From Batrachochytrium dendrobatidis JAM81 (lineage: Eukaryota; Chytridiomycota; Chytridiomycetes; Rhizophydiales), in NCBI RefSeq assembly GCF_000203795.2, contig NW_006281100.1, positions 1,075,099 to 1,139,098 of the forward strand: DNA of 64,000 nucleotides. The letters are read 5' to 3'. The notes below the pieces were generated by a model. It saw nothing but the letters and a program-made list of their open reading frames with translations. It did no database searches and was not told the DNA's origin. Shown here one piece after another: positions 50,168 through 62,605 of the stretch (position 1 is its first letter; every line of letters begins with the position of its first letter). Both the position numbers and the translations under genes were made by a program.

Positions 50168-53100
50168 ATGTCTTCTACAGCAACTGCATTACAATCCTTT
50201 CGGGTTTCCTGTCCTAGAAACACTCTGCTCATGTCTGCTGTTTTATTCTGGATATTTTGTGTCGACCGTGCCCTTGCAACCTCCGACGGTCACCAGTTGA
50301 ACCTCCAACATGACAAGCCAAAGGCTCCAACTAAACAGAACCAAGGCATTATTATTCCACTCATGACCTTCTTGTCCATTGGATTGGTATGCTTGCTGGT
50401 CTTTTGCATTGTCCGTACTTGCTTCTTGGACATTTATTCTCCCCGACGAGTATTGACCAGGTAATGCATGGATTGTTTCTGTTTTAATGATCAAACCTTG
50501 CATGTGTTTGCATTTTCAAGACTGTTGGTAGCGCTCAACAGTTTAGCTTCAATATGCTCTGTAAATACCGACAGACTCTGCTTGTCGGCGTTGTATTCTG
50601 TTTGATGTGGAATGCTTAATTATGCTTCTCTAGTCGCTGCTGTCATTGTAAATTTAGTACCAATTCATATGGTTTCAAGATAGGCGCTATGCACAGCGTA
50701 TTGTTTGACCATTTACTGATTGAATTCTGTTGGCATTTAAATCTGTAATCATGACTTAGAGGACGGCCTCCCAAGCTCAAAAAGGGACTCTTTTCATGGA
50801 TTCCAGTTGTATTCTCAACCAATGAGACAGTCCTGATCAATACTGTGGGACTCGATGGTGTCATGGCAAGTACAGCTTATTGATTCCAGTCTAAATGTTT
50901 CAGAAAAATCGGATTGCTTCAAATTATGTTAATCTTACCAGCCATGTCTTAATCTGTATATTCTAGTTTTTGCGATTTTTCAAGATGGGATATACCATGT
51001 TTTTTATATTTTCAATTCTAGGCGTTGGTATTCTGGCACCAACAAACTACTATGCACACCCACCACGACTTGGAAATGCCACAGGATATAAGCTGGAGGA
51101 TTTGATTCTTCCAGCACTTTCTGTTGATAATGTACCCAACCAATCCTTTTATCTGCGTGTTCATTTGATCTTTACTTGGGTGTTTTCATTGCTTACACTT
51201 GGCTACCTTGTTGCATTTTATCGTGGATATGTTCTTTTGAAACTCCAGTACGATGAATATGCATTACGGCAAACCAAGATGAGTAAGATTGAAATGAGAT
51301 CGGTAATGGTGTTTGGAATACCTAGCGAATTGCGTAATGAGGTCGATTTGGCATCCTATTTTGAAAACCTTGGAGTGGGAAATGTAGAAAACGTTGTTTT
51401 GTGTAGAAACTGGTCACATTTGCGAAACAATATTCAAAAGCGTGCATACTATCTCAACAAACTTGAAACTGTGTTTTCCCAACTATCCAAACGAAGTGTT
51501 GCACTCGAACAACCTTCAGTTTTTAAATCGATCATCCAAAATGCCCTTTCGTGCTGCATTCCACACTCTCCCACACCACGTAGGCAGTTTCAGCGACGAG
51601 ACATGTTTCGTGGAAATAGTGCAGTTCGCGTTGCTGCACAACTGTCATCCGAACAGTCTCCTTTACTCACTCGACGCGCCTTTGGCTCAAACGATGCCAT
51701 TGATCCAAGTGTATTCGAAGTACTATCACGTATTGATGCCATGAATCCAAAATGGCGTCCTCAGCACCGTACTGGGTTTTTGGGATTATTTGGACCGCTT
51801 GTAGACTCTGCCGAGTACTATGCTGCCGAATTCAATAAATGTGATCGACAAGTAGCTCGATACAGACGCATCCCAGAACGGTCTGCACCAACTGCTGTTG
51901 CCATTGTCACGTTTGAATCTCCACTCAGCGCTGTAAGTGTCAAGTTACTATAATTTGTGCATTTGTTTTAGCAATTTTTTGTCTTGTCTCATTTTTTTAA
52001 AAACATCAACTATGGGACTTTTAAATTCAACTTATTTTAGACTTTGGTTTCGCAGTGTCTTGTACAGCGGCGTGCATTTGCATGCATGACTAAAATGGCA
52101 CCAGAACCTCGCGATATCTACTGGCCTAATCTGTCCTCTAAAACGGCAAGCAGTCACACCAAACTGGTTAGAGGCCTACTGGTCGTTGGAAGTTTGTTTT
52201 TGTTGGTATTTTCATCCACATTTGTCGTATCCAGTATTGCTGGGTTGATAGATCTAGAGCAGCTGGCGGTATATATTCCTGTCCTTGGAGCAGTGCTTAA
52301 GGATCTACCTGATACTTGGATCCAGTTTATTCAAGGTGTTATTCCTGCCATGCTCCTCACTCTTTGGACATCGCTCCTACCTACTCTTCTTCTTTTTCTA
52401 AGCCAAGCACAAGGTTTAGAGGCGGCGAGCTGGATTGAAATGTCTTTGTTGACCAAGTAAGCTTGGACGTATTGTGCTGAATTTTGATTCAAATAAGCTA
52501 ACTTGTAAATATCTAGATATTTTTTTTATCAGCTGTGGAACATTCTTTTTGTTACAGTGTTTGCGAGAACGCTGGTGTACGAGATTATTCCAAATCCACA
52601 AAAAGTGATTGAATTGCTTGGACAAATGGTGCCCAAGGTACTTTATTTTTACTACTATAGCTTGGTTACTTGTATACATGCTTGTAATGCATGACTTTCC
52701 AACTCTATACTGTTTTTTTGCTAATTTCATTTTGCTTTTAAATGAATGCAGGCATCAACTACTCTGATAAACTATGTGATGCTGCAAGGTGCAGCAGTTT
52801 ATCCTGCGCAGCTTTTGCTAGCCGCACCACTGATTTTGACATGGGTATCTCGGTTTTCGCCTTGGTCGCGAGATACTCCGCGACAAGTTTCCAATGCCTA
52901 CTATCCATCAATTCTTACTTGCATTAATTATGGAATTGTATATCCTGGGCCCATCATGATATTTGTTATTGGGATTGTTTATGCACCCATTTCACCGCTT
53001 ATACTCCCATTCTGCTCGCTATTTTTTGCTATGGGGTATTTCATCTACAAGGTATTTGATTGATTCGGTGCGTTTTGAAATGCTTCAGGAAATTTCTAAT

Positions 53101-54606
53101 TTTGAATGCTAGTATATGTTGATGTATGTGCACTTGCCACGGTATGAGTCTAAAGGGGTTGCTGCTCGATTGGCTGTCAATCGCTGTTTAGTTGGACTAG
53201 TCATTATGCAGTTTACAATGATGGGACTTCTTGGAATTAAAGCATCCGGAGATGGGAATATTGGAAAACATTATTTTAACACGATCGGCTCGGTTCATTC
53301 TGCTGCCGACGGACCTACTCCATGGTCAGCTTATGCACAAATGGTAATAGGTGTCCTTCCCCTGCCTTTTATCACCATTTTTGTGTACGGATGGTTGAAT
53401 AATGGATACGCCCAGCAGATTCTTCATATTCCATTGGAGATTCTTGGAAAAATAGCAAACGAATTGATGCGTGAAGTTTCATTGCAAACCCCTGATACTG
53501 CTGTAAACAGCCACACGGATACCCATACTGATCTCAATGGAAACCTTTACGGTAATTTGAATCAAAACAGTAACAGTATTAGAGTATCAACCATGCCACA
53601 TGGGATGAGCAGTATGGCGAGTAGCCGAGGGCATTTTGGACGCGAATTAAGTGACATTTCTCCACGTCGCCCGCATACGCTACAAACTCAACCCCATGAA
53701 AATAATGCAAGGCCGTTTGTTGGTAACAGTGTAGACCGACCTTTTTCCAGTATCTCCCAACAAGGACCAGTTGTGTCTGTACAGAATGCATCATCTGACC
53801 AACCCTCTACAGCAGCCGATGTGAATTCATCTACTGACAGTTTGACCGATTTCCATACATCTCCTGAACGATCGACCTTTACTTCAATGGGTAATACATT
53901 GAATAGAAAAATATCCACCATGTCTATGCAAACGGGACGATTTAGCTTGTTTGAAGAAAGTCCCAATGAGCCCTCTCCATTCAACTCTGCAGCAGTCAAT
54001 GCACCCGAATCTGGTGTTGCAGTGCCTCATGATATAGAGTCGCATCATTTTCTAGATCTGGATCAAGAAGAGTGCATATCATTGGGTATTCATCTTGAGC
54101 CCCCAATGACTCGTGTACCCGGTATTTTGGATGCGCCGGTTGAAGCAGCGAGTTCGATTTTACGATATGGTGACGAGATTGATTTAGTGAATCGAGAGCG
54201 ACGTGGGAATGGACCCGACAACGATCCCATGCTGGATGATTTGAATATTCATACGTACATCCATCCAGCACTTGTGGGAAAGCTACCCATTGCGTGGCTT
54301 CCTGGTCGACAGCAACCATCTAGACTATCAGAGCTTCGTGATGAACAGACACGGAACCAACGTGAAGTATGGCGACGACTGGTATTTAAGCAGCGTGTAG
54401 GAGTGCGTGCAGCTGGCAGTGGATCATTACAGCGAGAAAGCAGTGATGATGACATGTTTGATGGACGTGATATTAGGGGTATGACCACCAACGACGCCCT
54501 GCTTCAGTCTCGATATGGTGATGATGAAGCCAATGGACCTGCTTTGGGACGTATTCGCAGTTTTATAGATGGATTTACTAGTTGGATGCATTTGACCATG
54601 TCATAA
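50168..54606 (+). CDS. CSC1: Csc1/OSCA/TMEM63-type osmosensitive calcium-permeable channel
   Basis: Multi-pass membrane channel gated by osmotic or mechanical stress. Exons in phase: 50168-50460, 50760-50865, 50967-51932, 52041-52456, 52517-52637, 52752-53051 and 53113-54606; about 1,231 residues. The N-terminus has a signal-like LLMSAVLFWIFCVDRALA and a first membrane helix (PLMTFLSIGLVCLLVFCIVR). Family blocks: KKGLFSWIPVVFSTNE, NTVGLDGVMFLRFFKMGYTM, NYYAHP, an RRM-like cytoplasmic loop with VMVFGIPSE, APEPRDIYWPNLS-like (MAPEPRDIYWPNLSSKTA), SLLPTLLLFLSQAQGLEAAS, YFFYQLWNILFVTVFART, LINYVMLQGAAVYPAQLLL, YPGPIMIFVIGIVYAPISPL. The C-terminus is a ~380-residue Ser-rich cytoplasmic tail. The start could also be the Met at 50231. 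One intron (50866-50966) is GC-AG. Confidence 0.92.
50866..50966 (+). other. GC-AG intron in the Csc1 gene
   Basis: The exon ends GTCATG and the intron begins GCAAGTAC, a typical GC-donor sequence; the acceptor is TTCTAG. The join restores G-V-M-F-L-R-F-F-K-M in frame, a conserved block in the family. Confidence 0.8.
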
Positions 54607-54724
54607 TGCCAGATTCATTGCATGTTTTTCTACCTGTTTTATATTTGAATAAAATAATGCTTCAAGTGTATTTTTATTACAAGTATAAACCAACCTGGGT
54701 CAAGATATCAGTACGTTGATGGTA

Positions 54725-55741
54725 TTAGATGCTCAGCCATCTTGTATCACAACTCAGTCTCCAATCATGAGTGATGTTGGTTGTACTCATATGCATAACA
54801 TTCAGATCCAACACGCAGACATCGCCTGGACAAAAGTCGGTTGTTACCCAGTCGAGTGAATGGATTCCAGTTGGTGCGCTTGCCAGCAATCTGGATTCAA
54901 TCTCTCTCGGATCTAAACACAACCACCCACTTTGAGTTCCATCAACACCAGCTCTTCCTTGGCTATAAGAGTCTCTGATATCTTTCCATACTTGATTACG
55001 ATGCGATCCACTCGAGACGACAATACTTCCCATAGAAGACGTGACATGACCAATTGGGATCCATAATGTGAGCTGACGCTGACTGATATGTCCGACATAG
55101 ACTCGATCGCAGTGAAGTCCAGTATATAGACCAGTACCAACTGCTCTAAGCCATTTGAATGGTAGAGTCATTGCTGATGGTGTATCCTTTTCTGTTTGTA
55201 TGTCGCAGCTCGTGTCAGATCTGGCACAATCATCCATGTCATCAACTAAAGTGGTTTTATCTACAAGTATTGAGGAATCGGTGGCTAGAAAGAGATCAGC
55301 CAAGTCCTGTAAGTGCTGATGTTCCAGTACATTCATTAACTCGGGTTGAGCTTTGATCCAGTCTTGTCGAGAAAGCAACTGAGGTGATGTAACTGTAGTA
55401 AATGGACATTGAACGCAGTTCTGATGCAATGTTTTGGAGATATCCAGTAGCAAGTCTTGCTGAATAGGTGTATCTCTATCAGCAACTGCAGATGTATCCA
55501 GAAACCCATTGGATGCCAAGTCTTTCACAATAACCTGTCGAGCTGTCATGACCATTGATGCTGGTAGAGCATGACGAAGAAGTAAATATCCATTGGCTTG
55601 CAAGTCCTGCTGCATTTGACAGAGTGCAGATACTGACATGTGTCTTGGTCCACCTGCAGGAATATCTGTTGAATGCATTGGATGAACATTCAGCACTCCA
55701 GTGCCTGCAATCACTTTTCTTGGCCAACCCTCTTCCGTCAT
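54725..55741 (-). CDS. PhyH-type Fe(II)/2-oxoglutarate dioxygenase, substrate unknown
   Basis: A single frame of 338 codons. ATG at 55741 (MTEEGWPRKVIAGTGVLNVH); upstream in-frame codons carry no ATG. Typical phytanoyl-CoA dioxygenase-like layout: an N-terminal QANGYLLLRHALPASMV, then the iron-binding H-x-D in TGLHCDRVYVGH, TLWIPIGHVTSSMGSIVVSS (the Gly-Ser metal-site strand), SGSHRN, FCPGDVCVLDLNVMHMS with the distal His, and an Arg (WRLSCDTRW) placed for 2-oxoglutarate. Intact iron ligands argue for an active enzyme. The substrate cannot be told; members act on fatty acyl-CoA, ectoine or small metabolites. No clear peroxisomal signal (it ends RWLSI). Confidence 0.82.
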   Translation of the reverse strand: MTEEGWPRKVIAGTGVLNVHPMHSTDIPAGGPRHMSVSALCQMQQDLQANGYLLLRHALPASMVMTARQVIVKDLASNGFLDTSAVADRDTPIQQDLLLDISKTLHQNCVQCPFTTVTSPQLLSRQDWIKAQPELMNVLEHQHLQDLADLFLATDSSILVDKTTLVDDMDDCARSDTSCDIQTEKDTPSAMTLPFKWLRAVGTGLYTGLHCDRVYVGHISQRQLTLWIPIGHVTSSMGSIVVSSGSHRNQVWKDIRDSYSQGRAGVDGTQSGWLCLDPREIESRLLASAPTGIHSLDWVTTDFCPGDVCVLDLNVMHMSTTNITHDWRLSCDTRWLSI

Positions 55742-55885
55742 GGTATCAATACATACACATTGGTAAAAAGCAAACAAGCCGATTAACTGTCTAAACCAGT
55801 CTTATATTCATGTCTACTGTCATGCAGTTTAAACATACTTTACTATTCTATACACATTCAAAAATACTAGTTTACTACTTTGTAG

Positions 55886-56748
55886 TTACAAGAACTCAAA
55901 CTGCGATCCAAGTCCCAGATCTTCGGGCTCTTCTTCAGATAATTCTACTTCTGATGTTGTCTGCTGTAATGCACTAGTTGTAGATTCATGCAACCTCGAA
56001 TCAGAGCTTGAATCCAGACTTGCTTTTTGCTGATCCAAAACCATGTCATTCGCTGCCTCTGTATCATTGGGTAAATCTAATACATCATCAGAATCAATCA
56101 CCATTTGAGTACTCTCTTCGACTAGTACATGTCCAGCTGGATCTGATTCTGGATCTGGATTTGGTTCTGATTCTGATTCTGGTTTTGATTTACTTAATGA
56201 ATCCATTTGCGCAAGATCCATTAATTCTGCATCAAATGTTTCCAGATTCAGTCCATGTCGAGCAGATCGTGCAGTATCTGCATAGTCCTGTGCAGAGGTG
56301 GTCACAAACGATGAATCGTGAAGGATCTGAATATTGTGATTCTCAAGCTGCTCCAATATGGGTTTCCATTTGCCAATGAATTCATTGAATGTCAACAGTG
56401 CATTGTCTTTGACTGATATAGCATACTGTTCTTGCATCCGTTCCTATATATTATTTAATGAAAACTTAGTCTACAAATATAGTTTTAAAAGACATTGATA
56501 TAGGGTCGTAATGGAGGAAATTATGAGAGCATTTGATTCAGTCAATAACAACCATCATTGACGCTTACCTGTTGCTGTTGGGTCTGCTCATTGCCAAGTA
56601 GATCCAGTTTCAAACGCACCAGCTGTCGCCTTAGGTCCGAGTACACTGACCACAGCGCAGTTCGATCTGCATCAGAGACTGTCTGCACATCTTTGGCAAT
56701 ATCAGCAACTTTTTCCAGCAAGTTGGTCCACGCATCGATTGGAATCAT
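55886..56748 (-). CDS. Unknown protein with helical N-terminus and acidic tail
   Basis: Two exons in phase, 56569-56748 and 55886-56443, 245 residues. It starts MIPIDAWTNLLEKVADIAKD. The N-terminal ~110 residues look helical (DLRRQLVRLKLDLLGNEQTQ, then a Gln run and LLTFNEFIGKWKPILEQLEN). From about residue 130 the protein is strongly acidic and Ser-rich, with Ser-Glu-Pro repeats (SESEPNPDPESDP) and a tail SEVELSEEEPEDLGLGSQFE. No domain is recognised; such tails occur in kinetochore, transport and chromatin adaptors, but I cannot assign one. The spliced frame supports a real gene. Its start lies 44 bp from a MITE-like element (copy D). Confidence 0.7.
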
Positions 56749-56791
56749 GACTTGATATTTTATAATGGAAACAAATTCCAACTCAGAATTA

Positions 56792-57098
56792 CAGCTGTAT
56801 TCACATAAAATAGAACATCAACTATTTGGCTTTTGAATATATAATATTTAATTCGCTTTCTTATTAAAAACTAGCTTTGATGCATTCTTGAAAACACAGC
56901 GTTCATTAAACTATAGTTTTAAACTGGAATTTTCTTGATATTGTACGATTGTCGAGCATCCTAAAAACTCGAATACATTCTAGTTGAAAAACAGTGATTT
57001 CGAGAATCCATGCCAATCATCAGGATTTTATTAAACCAATTATTATGAGATTGTTCATCTTTTGACATTTAGTGTTCCATTTTACACAAATACAACTG
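56792..57098 (+). mobile_element. MITE-like copy D, complete short copy
   Basis: 307 bp with both ends recognisable: left CAGCTGTATTCACATAAAAT, right ATTTTACACAAATACAACTG (imperfect inverted repeat, about 20 bp). Internal ACTATAGTTTTAAACTGGAA, ATTGTACGATTG, ATCCTAAAAACTCGAATAC and ATCATCAGGA keep the order seen in copies A and E, with internal deletions. It fills most of the space between two divergently transcribed genes. Confidence 0.75.
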
Positions 57099-57217
57099 CA
57101 ATACATTGATTGTTGATACCTTCAATCTTGATATTGCTGGCATCACTCGGCTTTATCACTCAAACACACTCTGTGTGGAATTTCCATACTCTTGATCATC
57201 ATTGGAATCCTCACATC

Positions 57218-60200
57218 ATGGACGACGTTGACATTGATATTGAAGGTGAAGAAACTCGCCCACCAACACGAGGTGCTTCCGATACATCAACTCATAAAGG
57301 GTTAGAGGACAATAGTGATTCATTATACTTCGATAAAGCACAGAGTGTTGTGTATCCAGAACCTGAATGGCTTACTTCTGACCATCTACTCGAGGTAAAA
57401 TTACTACAGCACTATTCATTCCAATTCAACATCCTATAAAAAAACTATCAACTAGGTCACTCTGTTGTATATGATGCGTAGACCAATGCATTCAGCCCAG
57501 ACTGCTCAACCTGCATTTGAAGTGTATATCCAAATTGTGGTTTATCTAACTCGAGTTACTATTTATTCAAATACATCATCAGTCAGGAGCGTTGGATACA
57601 CCAGAAATGGACCCACAGTCCAAAGCACTTATTGAAAGCATGTTTGCTGAAGAGGAGCACTATTTTGGTCATGCCAGCTATGTTGGAGATCCGTTGGCTT
57701 ATACAGAAAATATTCACTCTGCTAATAAATACGAGCCAATGCGAACAAAATCAGAAACAGCTGGATCTAAATCCAATCTAGAGTAAGTGCATCAACTGTC
57801 ATTTTACTTTCTACCCATTAACAGTTATTTATCAATTCACTTAATACCAATGCTGGATAGGATTAAAAGGAAAAGAACTGCAGGTTAGTCTTGCACAATC
57901 ATTTATTTTGTTTTTGTGCCTTATACTGACTGCAGTTATAAATTGTACAATAGATACTGCTAAATCCATTCCAAATCGGTCAAAGTGGTCTGAGCGGGAG
58001 AATACTCGACTGGTTGCAGCAATTGTATGTTTCAATACATATTTAAACTTTTGTGCAAAAAACTCGCAAGTGGCATTGATTTTAACATAGTCTATGTGAA
58101 ATATGAATTGCAAATAGGAAAAACACGGATATGGCTCGTGGAGAAAGGTTGCAGATAGTCTTGGAAATAGGACTTCCAAACAAGTTGCTGTTCATACACG
58201 ATATCTTCTCATTCATGGTGTTCAAATTCCTGGTGCACCAGCAGCAAAAATTCCACAAGCAGATATCAAACCAGTGAACACTGTATGTTCCGAAACCTCC
58301 ATCAAACTTGAAAATACCAAAACTCCTGATATTGATGAAGATATCGATGTAGATATTACTGACGGATCAGATGTAGAAGTATACTCAAAAGTTCTTTTAA
58401 AAGACCCTTTTGGAAATGTATCCGACTCTTGCAATTCAGATATAAACTCCAGCACAAGTTTAGGTTGTGAGTCAGATTCTGCTACTGAAAAATCAGATTC
58501 ATCTTTTGCATTTACGGCACAGGAAGATGCTACTGGATCACCAAACTATGTCACAGATGCTCAAGATAAAAATAACGTTGTTTCAAACCGAGCAGCATCA
58601 CACATGACATCTCAAGTAAACACCGAATCTAAACCTGCTGAAATTTTGAATTCAGACATACCCAAAGTCTCGCTTACTGAGGATATGACGATCAAGACAG
58701 AAAATGAACCGGTACTTTCCGTTGCAGCATCTTTCACAAAAGACTCTACTTGCAAAATAGAGCAAACTCCATCTGAATCGCAGTACACAAACCCCATGGA
58801 ACAGACCCCTATATATGAGAGAATAGCAGAATCTCACTCTGTCTTGTCTAAAATCAAGGAAAACAATACTGCTGATACGACCAATCAAGATCAAAAAACC
58901 AACAATGCCAAAAAAGTGAATGAGGATAGTCATGATGAGGAATCAGATGACGATTTGGAGCAATGTCACTATCTAGTTGGAGATTCTCGCCAAGAAGACT
59001 TTTCCATTGATCCGTCTATTATCAAACCTTTTGAAATGGAGTTTTGTCCAGAGTGGTTTTTGGGTGAGTATACGGGAAAACGGATCAACAAGACACCATC
59101 AAGATATCAAAAAATTCGAAATCATATTCTGGACCTGTGGGCAAAGATGCGACCTATAAGTGTTAGTAAATCCAGAATTCGTCCTGGTCTCAAGGGTCAA
59201 GGTGATGTGAATGCCCTCAGTCGGGTTCATTCATTTCTTCAAAGTATTGGTGCCATCAATGTTGACTGTCAAAAACCTCAGCTCAAGACAAAACGATCAG
59301 TAGCGGCACGCACTGCAAAGCCTAAATCCAATCTATTAAAAAATATATATGGTGGAGGCGAAATCAGTGCTGTATACGAAGGAACAAACAATATACCCAC
59401 GGATACCAATGGCCGACGGCGACGAAAAGTGAGAACACCTAATGGAAATTGGTAAGTCTTATATTTTGGTCAAAGATTTGGTACTTGTTCAAAAACAATG
59501 ATGTGCCAGACTTGTAGTTTTAATTTTAAAATGATTAGGGTATGGGAATTAGAAGGATCCACAATTGAGCATATAGATCCCGAAAAGGAGGAGCAACGAA
59601 AGTTATTACAAAAGAATGCCAAATACTTTGTAGATCAACAGTGCAATACTAAGCGCCTCAAGACAAACAAATCAGTGGTTACAGACATCATGGGTAAATA
59701 TGATCCGTTCAAGCTAATTCCACTGCAGCGATATCTAGACAACACTCCACATGCATTGCACGTCAAGGTTCATTCGAATACCTTGGTATGTAGCATATTG
59801 ATTTTGAATTGTTTTTTGCTTACTATTGGGTCCAGGGTGTTTTTTATTACAATCTGACCAATTTAAGAATATTACAATCAGATTATTATAGATTTTCATT
59901 CACATCTAGCACATACAGAAATCATTGGGTTGATTGGTGGAACATTTGATCCAGTAAAAAAAGAATTGAATCTACTGCAAGTTTATCCGTGTAATTCATT
60001 GAGCACTGGTGTGCAGGTATGATGAATCTAAACATTTTGAATATTGGCTGTAATGTGTGACTATTCATTTACTTATCTGGCATTTTATCCTAGTGTGAGA
60101 TGGATCCAGTATCTGAAATGCAAGCAAGAGACCATTTTAACGCACTTGGGTTGAATGTAGTTGGTTGGTATCACTCACATCCTACGTTTGAGCCCAATCC

Positions 60201-60868
60201 ATCTATTCGTGATATTGAAAATCAAGCCAACTATCAGGTATGCTTTATTCATACTTTTGAATGAGAGATTGTAAAGATAGTTTAGTTTGATATAAATCAT
60301 TTTAACCGAGTTTATCTTGAACATCAACTGTAATTCTGTAACCAGAAACTGTTTTGTCGCGAAGATGGCATGGAGCCGTTTGTTGGTGTGATTGTCAGTC
60401 CTTTTGACAAAAGAACACCTGTATTGATATCAAGATTTCAGTTTATTACAGTATCCCAAGAATGGAATTCCATGTCCGAATATCGGTTACCATACTCCTG
60501 TATCAAATCCATCATTCCATCGACATCCTTACCACAGGATATATTTTTACAAATATCTGAATTAGTCCGAACGTACAGAACACATCCGAGGTATGTATAC
60601 TATGATATTGCTAAACTATGGTTATATGTTGGCATAACTTTAGTTGCTAATCTAGATGTTTAGTTTGGTGAATTTAAGCAAGCCATTCCATACACGATTT
60701 GTAGTAACCACACGACTAGACAAGCTGATGAACTCGTTGGAATCGCATGTTATTCTTGGAGCTAATCAAGCACAGACTACTATGTTTTTAGAAAAAGTCA
60801 GGGATTTAGTCGAACGAGGGTTTTCTCTTGAACATACAGGTTCAAAGTCGACTAATGCTTTGGAGTAG
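57218..60868 (+). CDS. MYSM1: MYSM1-type histone H2A deubiquitinase (SANT-SWIRM-MPN)
   Basis: Zn-metalloprotease removing ubiquitin from histone H2A. Ten exons in phase: 57218-57394, 57583-57782, 57861-57883, 57936-58024, 58118-59451, 59539-59785, 59882-60016, 60094-60237, 60346-60590 and 60664-60868; about 930 residues. A SANT/Myb domain spans exons 4-5 ([40 protein letters not shown]). An acidic Ser-rich linker follows, then SWIRM ([48 protein letters not shown]). The MPN+ domain begins [20 protein letters not shown] (the conserved Glu), then [20 protein letters not shown], and the JAMM motif [16 protein letters not shown] with both His and the Asp. All metal ligands are present, so it should be catalytically active. 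Confidence 0.93.
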
Positions 60869-61344
60869 ATACTTGGCTCGACTATGGGGAATGTGTAATT
60901 TAGCGATCAATAGTAATAATTAATATTTCAAATACCTGAAAACTGATACACCGTAGCCCTGAGCAAGCATTATTACTAAGCTTAGGTATCAAGATGCATA
61001 ATAAACAGCCAGTCTCGTGTTTGGTGTCAAATTTACTGGACGATATTGTTCTTGGAGTCATTATATAGAAACAGTTTTTGGTGGTTTTAGCATTCAAAAC
61101 ATGTCCTTTTATGTATGGGTTTCTACTTGTGTCAACCCTTTGTATTGTCATTAAACCAACACATCAAATCATTTATTGTCTTGACAACTCTGTAGTTTCA
61201 ACACTTGGACAACAAGACTTGTAAGCGCATTTGTGGACCTTATCAAATATCTTGGTCAACAATATCAATGATCTTGATGGTAATATTACAACAAAAACCA
61301 ACTTTTGTGAGTGACAGACAAATCGGCAAGGAATATGTCCAAAC

Positions 61345-61626
61345 TTTTATTGGCAATATCCGAACAGTGGAACCAAATATCTGGATTGCAATGGACGAGC
61401 CTGGTGTCAAACTTGGCGATCATACAATGTATGGTCATGCAAACAAAGACGAAAGAACTGATTCCAAACTATAATTTGATGTGTATGAACAATGTGTTGA
61501 TTGAATTGAGAATATCCAAGTCAATATACAAAGGACAGTGCAATGAATACTCAGTTATCATCTATTCCAAAGTAAAATGGTGGCGATGCAAGATACAGAA
61601 AAGTGCTCCATTTTACGTGAATACAG
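61345..61626 (-). mobile_element. MITE-like copy C, partial
   Basis: The right end is clear: TCCATTTTACGTGAATACAG at about 61,607-61,626. Reading left, it matches copy B in order: a GATGCAAGATAC block, TCTATTCCAAAG, CAATGAATAC, TTGAGAATATCCAAGTCAAT, AAACTATAATTTGATGTGTA and a diverged GATTGCAATGGAC region. The left terminal repeat is not identifiable; homology fades near 61,340, possibly reaching 61,200. Confidence 0.65.
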
Positions 61627-62277
61627 CGATGAATCTAGACGCCAAGATATAAAGTGCATCAGTTGAGTCCATGTGGTTAGATGGATAGTCAAAATAAAGC
61701 ATTAATCAATATTGTGCAAAGTGGATCGTCGAGTTACGCATAAATCTGCCTCACGGTTGGCGGCAATGAGCATAAGAATGGAGAGATGAAGGATCATTAG
61801 TCATTGGTGTTTATCATGTATGGCAAGTACTTTTGTAGAATTCATTCAATACCACTTTTATGTAGGATCGGGTTTAGTTGTTGCTTTTGTGACTCCCATC
61901 ATCTAATCCAGTGTCATTTCGAGACTTGAAGAGGCAGGTTTAATTGTAGGTTACACGTTCGTGTCGTTGTCCATATTAATGGTCAAGTCTTGATCCTTTA
62001 TAGTTGTTAATGTCCTAAAGAGCCTTTTTGTGCCCCTTATGACAAATTGCGTCATTATTAAACCTCACTATCAACTTTAACAACACATGTATTTCGTACG
62101 CCTTCCACGCCACCCACAAGCGAGCATCAATAATGAATCACCAGATGAAATCATGGGATTTGGCTGTTTCATTGCATATATCAAGCGTATCTGTGGTAAA
62201 GTATTGTCAGTTTACTGTAGTTGGTTTGTTTAGTCCAAGACTATGCTTTCTTGATGTTTTGAAAACATTGGTAGATT

Positions 62278-62605
62278 GCTGATTTGAATGAGGATTATCC
62301 ATCGATCGTGTTTCCTGCACCATGGCTACAATCTGACTTGTTGACACTAGTTTGCGGATCCTCTTGATTCAATATAGAACATGAGTCGTTTGGTCTAGCA
62401 AGGGCTGATTACTGAGCTTGCTGGTCTTGACACGACTGTTGATAATCCGCTTAATATAGTTTACCCTAATTTGAAATAATTGTGCAAATTTACAACCGGA
62501 GAATTCACGTTTCCGAAATGCAGCGACAGCAGCTTGCTTAATGCAATCAGATTACTTGTTAAATATGATGAAAGTGGAGTTTTGCGTATAACCCAAAAGA
62601 ATATC
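62278..62605 (+). repeat. Second dispersed repeat family, copy 2
   Basis: Colinear with 46636-46960 over about 325 bp, with matches at both ends (GCTGATTTGAATG; ATGATGAAAGTGGAGTTTT) and in the middle (CTAATTTGAA, TTTACAACCGGAG, CAGCAGCTTGCTTAAT). No frame shared between the copies, so the conservation is not coding. Confidence 0.6.

Noticed and set aside
53688..54491. Minus-strand frames opposite the Csc1 tail
   Set aside because: Antisense to the low-complexity cytoplasmic tail; no splice or domain support.
57110..57217. Longer N-terminus for the MYSM1 gene
   Set aside because: The upstream in-frame codons begin from TTG, not ATG, and abut the mobile element; the first ATG is at 57218.
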